Assembly (NCBI RefSeq): GCF_042652925.1
Contig: NZ_JBHSHC010000096.1
Coordinates: 62,001-126,000, forward strand
DNA length: 64,000 bases
Direction of reading: 5' to 3'
DNA from: Effusibacillus consociatus
GTDB lineage: Bacteria > Bacillota > Bacilli > Tumebacillales > Effusibacillaceae
Of this stretch, positions 59,687-64,000 are shown piece by piece. The position numbers and the translations under genes are program-made. The notes below the pieces were generated by a model. That model was not told the origin of the DNA, did not search any database, and saw only the letters and a list, made by a program, of their open reading frames with translations. Within the stretch, counting starts at the first letter, position 1; each line of letters begins with the position of its first letter.

Positions 59687-60349
59687 TTATACCGGCACTT
59701 TCTCTCCGGCAAACTTTTTCGCAGCTTCCCGAGCCCGGTCTATCGCTTTCGCTTTAATGTTCTCAGCTTCATTTGGCATTTGGGCCATACCTTCAGCGAT
59801 TACCGAATCAATATCCGTAATACCAAGGAAATTTAACACTGCTCGAATATAGCGGTCACCGAATTCGAAATCTTTGGCAGGACCTTCTGAATAAACCCCT
59901 CCTCGAGCTTGGATATGGACGGCCCTTTTCTCGGTTAACAGTCCTACAGGACCCTCTGCTGTATATTTGAACGTTTTTCCAGCAATACAGATGGTGTCGA
60001 TATAAGCTTTCATTTTGGGAGGTATACTAAAGTTCCACATCGGAGTGACAAACACATACTTATCCGCCGCAACAAACTGATCTGTCAATTGATTAATTCG
60101 ACTCACTTTGGCCTTTTCATCAGCCGTTAATTGGTCAAAGGCGGTGCCTTGCTGGAGTTTTCCCCATCCGCTAAATACATCAGGATCGATGTACGGAATG
60201 TCGATTTTGTAAAGATCCAGTTCGACGATCTCATCATTGGGGTTGGCTTGTCGGTACGCATTTAAGAATTCTTTGGCCACAGACAGGCTGAAAGATTGTT
60301 CTGCAGGCTTCGGGTTCGCCATGATATACAAGATTTTTTCCGTTTTCAT
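59687..60349 (-). CDS. azoR: FMN-dependent NADH-azoreductase
   Basis: 220 residues with a flavodoxin-like fold. The N-terminal 'ILYIMANPKPAEQSFSLSVA' is the FMN phosphate site, 'VTPMWNFSIPPKMKAYIDTI' is the AzoR signature, and 'HIQARGGVYSEGP' binds the flavin ring. The family reduces quinones and azo dyes with NADH and is cytoplasmic. AGAGAGG precedes the ATG on the - strand. It is a single-gene unit. Confidence 0.92.
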   Translation of the reverse strand: MKTEKILYIMANPKPAEQSFSLSVAKEFLNAYRQANPNDEIVELDLYKIDIPYIDPDVFSGWGKLQQGTAFDQLTADEKAKVSRINQLTDQFVAADKYVFVTPMWNFSIPPKMKAYIDTICIAGKTFKYTAEGPVGLLTEKRAVHIQARGGVYSEGPAKDFEFGDRYIRAVLNFLGITDIDSVIAEGMAQMPNEAENIKAKAIDRAREAAKKFAGEKVPV

Positions 60350-60578
60350 CCTCTCTTTCCTGGATACGGATTTATAAACGAATCGAGTTCACTTTCAAGG
60401 TGTGCTTTCTTCTATAGAATTTCAAATCAGGACATCAATTATGGTCTAGTAAGAGCTGCAATTTATGGATGTATAGGAGAAGGATGAGAATTTGGCAAGT
60501 TGTGATTGGCCACTCGCCGGGGATCTGAGACAAGACATGGCAGGAAGATTCAAGTAATGAAGGCACGAATAAAATTTT

Positions 60579-60615
60579 AAAGCACCTTTGCTCGATTTCA
60601 CAGCAAAGGTGCTTT
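60579..60615. terminator. Hairpin terminator downstream of the CDGSH gene
   Basis: AAAGCACCTTTGCT (60579-60592) pairs with AGCAAAGGTGCTTT (60602-60615). On the - strand it is followed by a T-rich stretch. Confidence 0.85.
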
Positions 60616-60630
60616 CTTACTCCAGGAGTT

Positions 60631-60837
60631 CTATACACCTTCCACCCGAACTTCCTTTGGTTCCCCGTCGTAATACTCGTATAGCTTACCCTCTTCTTCC
60701 TGGATTGTTAAGTGGGTCTTGTCACAATAGGGGAACTGCTGTGTTAATCCGCATGCACAAATTTTCATTGGAAACTCAGCATTTTCCTGCGTGATGACTT
60801 TTGGAACTTTCGCTTCCCGTCTGATAATACGTGACAT
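60631..60837 (-). CDS. CDGSH-type iron-sulfur protein
   Basis: 68 residues. The pattern 'CACGLTQQFPYCDKTH' gives the CxC..CxxxH ligand set of a CDGSH [2Fe-2S] cluster (three Cys and one His); Gly of CDGSH is replaced by Lys. Small proteins of this type carry a redox-active, pH-sensitive cluster; the partner is unknown. 'GGAGGAGGGTAATTC' lies before the ATG on the - strand. Confidence 0.85.
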   Translation of the reverse strand: MSRIIRREAKVPKVITQENAEFPMKICACGLTQQFPYCDKTHLTIQEEEGKLYEYYDGEPKEVRVEGV

Positions 60838-60899
60838 GAATTACCCTCCTCCTGTTCGAAATACAGTATCGTCAATTTTCAAATTTTCATTCGCCGATA

Positions 60900-60929
60900 T
60901 TGACGGATCTTTACGAAAGAGAGTACTAT
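60900..60929 (+). promoter_or_regulatory. Sigma-A promoter of the TetR gene
   Basis: TTGACG (60900-60905), an 18-base spacer and TACTAT (60924-60929). The palindrome at 60944-60959 lies just downstream. Confidence 0.6.
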
Positions 60930-60943
60930 TAAAATAGAAACCT

Positions 60944-60959
60944 GAACGAGCGCTCGGTC
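60944..60959. promoter_or_regulatory. Putative TetR operator palindrome
   Basis: GAACGAGCGCTCGGTC is a 16-bp near-palindrome with a perfect CGAGCGCTCG core, about 15 bases after the -10 box. It is the likely autoregulatory site of the TetR protein encoded downstream. Confidence 0.65.
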
Positions 60960-61029
60960 GAAACGAAGCCTGGCTTCATATCGGAGAGCGCCGCAATCAA
61001 AGAGCGCAAGATGAGGAGAGGAAGGTAGA

Positions 61030-61677
61030 GTGGCAAATAAAAGCAAACCGATCCCTTCGTTGGTGAAGGATCCGGAACTTGTCAAGATTCGCAGAGGCCA
61101 GATTATCCGAGCGGCGGTCGATCTGTTTGTGGAAAAAGGCTTCCACAAGACGACAACCCGGGAAATTGCACGTGAAAGCGGGCTTGGAATCGGGACTCTC
61201 TATGAATATATACAGTCAAAAGAAGACGTTCTTTATCTGGTGTGTGACTTTATCCACTCCGACGTAGAACAGAAGCTGGATGAACTTATGACCCATGGGC
61301 ACACGGGACGTGAAACGCTGATCAGTGCAATCAGGGATTTGTTTCGGGTCATGGACGACGCGCAGGATCATGTGTTGTTGATCTATCAGGAAATGAAGTC
61401 ACTCCCCAGTGATATGCTGCGATACGTCCTTGCCAAGGAAGAAGAGATTACAAGCCGTTTCGAGCGAATCTTGGAGCGTGGAATCCAGGATGGTTCACTC
61501 AAGCTTGAACCGGGTTCGGTGAAGCTGATGGCTCACAATATTGTGGTCTTAGGTCAGATGTGGACGTTTCGCCGCTGGATTCTGAGCCGTCACTATACAT
61601 TGGAAGAGTACATTGAGCATCAAACCTCTTTAATCCTTCAAGGAATGACTGCAGTGGACGAGGTCTCAAAAAAGTGA
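61030..61677 (+). CDS. TetR/AcrR-family regulator linked to icmF
   Basis: 215 residues. The N-terminal HTH (about 20-65) has 'IIRAAVDLFVEKGFHKTTTR' and 'SGLGIGTLYEYIQSKEDVLY'. The C-terminal ligand domain is helical. The GTG start follows GGAAGG. Such regulators near acyl-CoA genes often sense acyl-CoA esters; the gene order here (tetR then icmF) suggests control of acyl-CoA mutase expression. A hairpin overlaps its stop codon. Confidence 0.88.
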   Translation: MANKSKPIPSLVKDPELVKIRRGQIIRAAVDLFVEKGFHKTTTREIARESGLGIGTLYEYIQSKEDVLYLVCDFIHSDVEQKLDELMTHGHTGRETLISAIRDLFRVMDDAQDHVLLIYQEMKSLPSDMLRYVLAKEEEITSRFERILERGIQDGSLKLEPGSVKLMAHNIVVLGQMWTFRRWILSRHYTLEEYIEHQTSLILQGMTAVDEVSKK

Positions 61678-61704
61678 TGTGCAGAGGTGGCCCCATCACT
61701 TTTT
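61669..61704 (+). terminator. Terminator or attenuator between tetR and icmF
   Basis: AAAAAGTGATG (61669-61679) pairs with CATCACTTTTT (61694-61704); the 3' arm ends in five T. No strong new promoter was seen before icmF, so some read-through is likely. Confidence 0.75.
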
Positions 61705-61763
61705 GGGGATAATTTCAACCGGGTGTTTGTTCGACTAAAGGAATAGGTATTGGAGGGAGTTTC

Positions 61764-64000
61764 ATGGAAACCACGGTGTATCGCCCAAAGAACAAAGTTC
61801 GTTTTGTGACAGCCTCAAGCCTTTTTGACGGACATGATGCTTCGATTAATATCATGAGACGCATTTTGCAGGCTTCGGGAGCTGAGGTTATTCATCTCGG
61901 GCATAATCGTTCTGTCGAAGAAGTGGTAAATGCTGCTATCCAGGAGGATGTTCAGGGGATTGCAGTAAGTTCCTATCAAGGCGGACATATGGAGTATTTT
62001 AAGTATATGTATGATCTCCTCCAGGAAAAGGGGGCCGACCATATCAAGATTTTTGGCGGGGGCGGAGGAGTAATTGTTCCTGACGAAATTCGTGAACTGG
62101 AGGCTTACGGCATTACGAAAATTTATTCTCCGGACGATGGACGGAAAATGGGGCTGCAGGGGATCATCAATCATATGCTGCAGGAAACCGATTTTCCGAC
62201 AGTTCGCGATCTTAACGACGAGTTGAAGCAGCTGCAGGAGAAAAATACGCTTGCCATAGCCAGATTGATTACACTGGCGGAAGAAGCCGTGAAACAAAAA
62301 GAAGCTGGGAACAGTCAATATCATACCGAAGGAGTGGCTGAATCCGCACCTGCGGCAGAAGCGGTTCTTAGCGCGGTAAAGGAAAAAGCTCAAAATGTTC
62401 CGGTTATCGGGATTACAGGAACCGGCGGCGCCGGGAAGTCTTCCTTAACAGACGAATTGGTGCGGCGGTTCCTGAATGATTTTGCCGATAAAACAGTGGC
62501 GATCTTGTCGATTGATCCATCGAAGCAGAAGACTGGCGGGGCACTGTTAGGTGACCGTATTCGCATGAATGCGATTCACAATCCCCGTGTCTTTATGCGC
62601 TCTCTGGCAACACGGCAATCGAAGACCGAATTATCGTCCGCTATTGTGGATGCAATTGATGTTGTGAAAGCGGCCGGTTTCGATTTGGTCATTGTGGAAA
62701 CATCCGGCATTGGACAAGGTGATGCAGGGATTACCGAGATTTCGGATGTGGCCATGTATGTGATGACTTCGGAATTTGGTGCACCGTCTCAGCTTGAGAA
62801 AATTGACATGCTCGATTATGCCGACTTGATTGCGATTAACAAGTTCGAGCGCAAAGGTTCCGAAGATGCACTGCGTGATGTAAAGAAGCAGTACCAGCGG
62901 AACCATAATCTGTTCCATGTGAGAGATGAGCAACTTCCGGTCTACGGAACGATTGCAAGCCAGTTTAACGATCCGGGAACCAATGTGCTGTACCGTGCAT
63001 TGATTGACACGATCAACCGCAAGTGCGGAACGGACTGGAAATCGTCGCTTGAAATCAACGAAACAAAAAGCCGCAAGAACTATATCGTACCGCCGGAGCG
63101 AACGATGTATCTGGCCGACATCGTAAATACGGTGCGAAATTATAAGAAATTTACCGATGAACAGGTGGCAATTGCCCGAAAACTGTTCCAGTTGAACGGT
63201 GCAAAAGAAACCCTTGTGCATGCAGGGGCGGAGACGGCTTTGCTCAAGTCTTTGGATCAGCAGATTGCCCATTTTGAGGGGCTGCTGCATCCTGAATGCA
63301 AGCGAATCCTGGAAAATTGGCCTGCCATGAAGGAAGCATACCGCCGGGATGAATTGGTAGCCAAGGTACGGGATAAAGAAATTCGTACCAAGCTGTATAC
63401 AACCTCGTTATCCGGATTGCGGATTCCGAAGATTTCTCTGCCTGATTTTGAAGATTGGGGTGAGATTCTGAAGTGGAGCTTGAAGGAGAACGTTCCGGGA
63501 GAGTTTCCATACACCGCGGGAGTGTTTCCGTTTAAACGGGAAGGCGAGGATCCCAAGCGCCAGTTCGCGGGAGAAGGAACACCGGAGCGTACCAACCGTC
63601 GTTTCCATTTCTTGGCGAAAAACGATGATGCAAAGCGGTTGTCTACTGCGTTTGACTCCGTAACGCTGTATGGGAACGATCCGGATTACCGTCCGGACAT
63701 CTATGGAAAAATTGGCGAATCCGGCGTGTCAGTCTGTTCGCTGGATGATATGAAAAAGCTGTATAACGGATTTGATCTTTGCCATCCGTCGACGTCAGTA
63801 TCGATGACCATAAACGGACCGGCTCCGATTATTTTGGCGATGTATATGAATACAGCGATTCACCAGCAGGTGGAGAAGTTTGTACAGGAGAACGGCCGTC
63901 AGCCGAATGAGGAAGAATATGCAAAGATCAAATCCTACACTCTGGCGAACGTGCGGGGAACGGTACAGGCGGATATCTTGAAAGAGGATCAGGGGCAAAA
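61764..64000 (+). CDS. icmF: Fused isobutyryl-CoA mutase IcmF (3' end cut by window)
   Basis: The frame is open from ATG 61764 to the window end (745 codons; full-length proteins are about 1,080). Domain order: a B12-binding domain (about 10-145, with the cobalt-ligand His in 'SLFDGHDASI'), a MeaB/ArgK-type GTPase chaperone domain (P-loop 'GITGTGGAGKSS' at about 215, 'VETSGIGQGD', 'NKFERKG'), then the substrate-binding mutase domain ('GEFPYTAGVFPF', 'CHPSTSVSMTINGPAP'). It isomerises isobutyryl-CoA and n-butyryl-CoA with adenosylcobalamin. It fits the branched-chain transporter and beta-oxidation genes nearby. GGAGGG precedes the ATG. Confidence 0.95.
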   Translation, partial: METTVYRPKNKVRFVTASSLFDGHDASINIMRRILQASGAEVIHLGHNRSVEEVVNAAIQEDVQGIAVSSYQGGHMEYFKYMYDLLQEKGADHIKIFGGGGGVIVPDEIRELEAYGITKIYSPDDGRKMGLQGIINHMLQETDFPTVRDLNDELKQLQEKNTLAIARLITLAEEAVKQKEAGNSQYHTEGVAESAPAAEAVLSAVKEKAQNVPVIGITGTGGAGKSSLTDELVRRFLNDFADKTVAILSIDPSKQKTGGALLGDRIRMNAIHNPRVFMRSLATRQSKTELSSAIVDAIDVVKAAGFDLVIVETSGIGQGDAGITEISDVAMYVMTSEFGAPSQLEKIDMLDYADLIAINKFERKGSEDALRDVKKQYQRNHNLFHVRDEQLPVYGTIASQFNDPGTNVLYRALIDTINRKCGTDWKSSLEINETKSRKNYIVPPERTMYLADIVNTVRNYKKFTDEQVAIARKLFQLNGAKETLVHAGAETALLKSLDQQIAHFEGLLHPECKRILENWPAMKEAYRRDELVAKVRDKEIRTKLYTTSLSGLRIPKISLPDFEDWGEILKWSLKENVPGEFPYTAGVFPFKREGEDPKRQFAGEGTPERTNRRFHFLAKNDDAKRLSTAFDSVTLYGNDPDYRPDIYGKIGESGVSVCSLDDMKKLYNGFDLCHPSTSVSMTINGPAPIILAMYMNTAIHQQVEKFVQENGRQPNEEEYAKIKSYTLANVRGTVQADILKEDQGQ

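Noticed and set aside
59546..59836. A 96-codon + strand frame running from the end of yqgQ.
   Set aside because: It crosses a strong bidirectional terminator and is antisense to the azoreductase gene.
60296..60487. A 63-codon + strand frame opposite the azoreductase start and into the gap.
   Set aside because: No ribosome binding site and no recognisable features. The 280-base gap 60350-60630 otherwise holds only the terminator at 60579-60615.
1..64000. Search for tRNA, rRNA, complete transposase genes, integrases or phage genes.
   Set aside because: None was seen by reading; intergenic gaps are short and mostly explained by promoters, operators and terminators.

Overview
The window looks like a chromosomal segment of a low-to-medium GC Gram-positive bacterium (Bacillota, class Bacilli). 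This rests on strong GGAGG-type ribosome binding sites, frequent TTG and GTG starts, a fadN-fadA-fadE order as in Bacillus, a YqgQ-type small protein, lipoprotein signal peptides on all binding proteins and a FadR-like operator. A Bacillales/Alicyclobacillaceae-like host is my inference, not proven. All large genes lie on the + strand; only six genes or gene remnants, from 41.8 kb to 60.8 kb, are on the - strand. No tRNA, rRNA, CRISPR array or complete insertion sequence was seen.

Region 1 (1-24.3 kb) is a sugar-acid catabolic island. Two IclR regulators frame a TRAP transporter with two different binding proteins, a D-2-hydroxyacid dehydrogenase, a LarA-like protein, a galactonate-type dehydratase, a YjhG/YagF-type dehydratase, 2-keto-3-deoxygluconate kinase and a KDPG-type aldolase. 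A second unit adds a FAH-family dehydratase/hydrolase, a split UxaA-family dehydratase and an alpha-ketoglutarate-semialdehyde-type dehydrogenase. Together they could send aldonates either to pyruvate plus glyceraldehyde 3-phosphate or to alpha-ketoglutarate. Near-identical 17-bp palindromes precede two of the units and are the likely IclR operators. A YitT-like protein, a membrane molybdopterin oxidoreductase and a small anchored protein close the region.

Region 2 (24.4-40.6 kb) starts with a PrpR-like regulator whose AAA+ domain lacks the sigma-54 contact loop and key catalytic residues. An 18-bp motif shared by its own promoter and the next operon suggests it controls the latter. That operon encodes a DUF1537 four-carbon acid-sugar kinase, a TRAP transporter, a LarA-like protein, an aldehyde dehydrogenase, an iron-type alcohol dehydrogenase, a PdxA2-like dehydrogenase, a canonical LarA, a nickel permease and the complete nickel-pincer cofactor machinery LarE, LarB and LarC. 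The window thus has three LarA-family proteins, which I read as nickel-dependent 2-epimerases or racemases feeding acid-sugar catabolism. This is the most interesting system here.

Region 3 (40.7-42.3 kb) holds a small coiled-coil ORF, a protein-kinase-like protein and a small conserved-looking ORF. Region 4 (42.3-49.8 kb) is a fatty-acid beta-oxidation operon: fadN, fadA and two tandem acyl-CoA dehydrogenase genes, under a sigma-A promoter with a FadR-like operator and a leader of more than 200 nt. Region 5 (49.9-53 kb) has small membrane and secreted proteins, an intact UbiA-family prenyltransferase and a truncated second copy of it next to a palindrome. Region 6 (53.1-59.3 kb) is a branched-chain amino-acid ABC transporter (livHMGF) flanked by two paralogous binding proteins. 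Region 7 (59.3 kb to the end) has yqgQ, an azoreductase, a CDGSH protein, a TetR regulator and the fused isobutyryl-CoA mutase icmF, which runs off the window.
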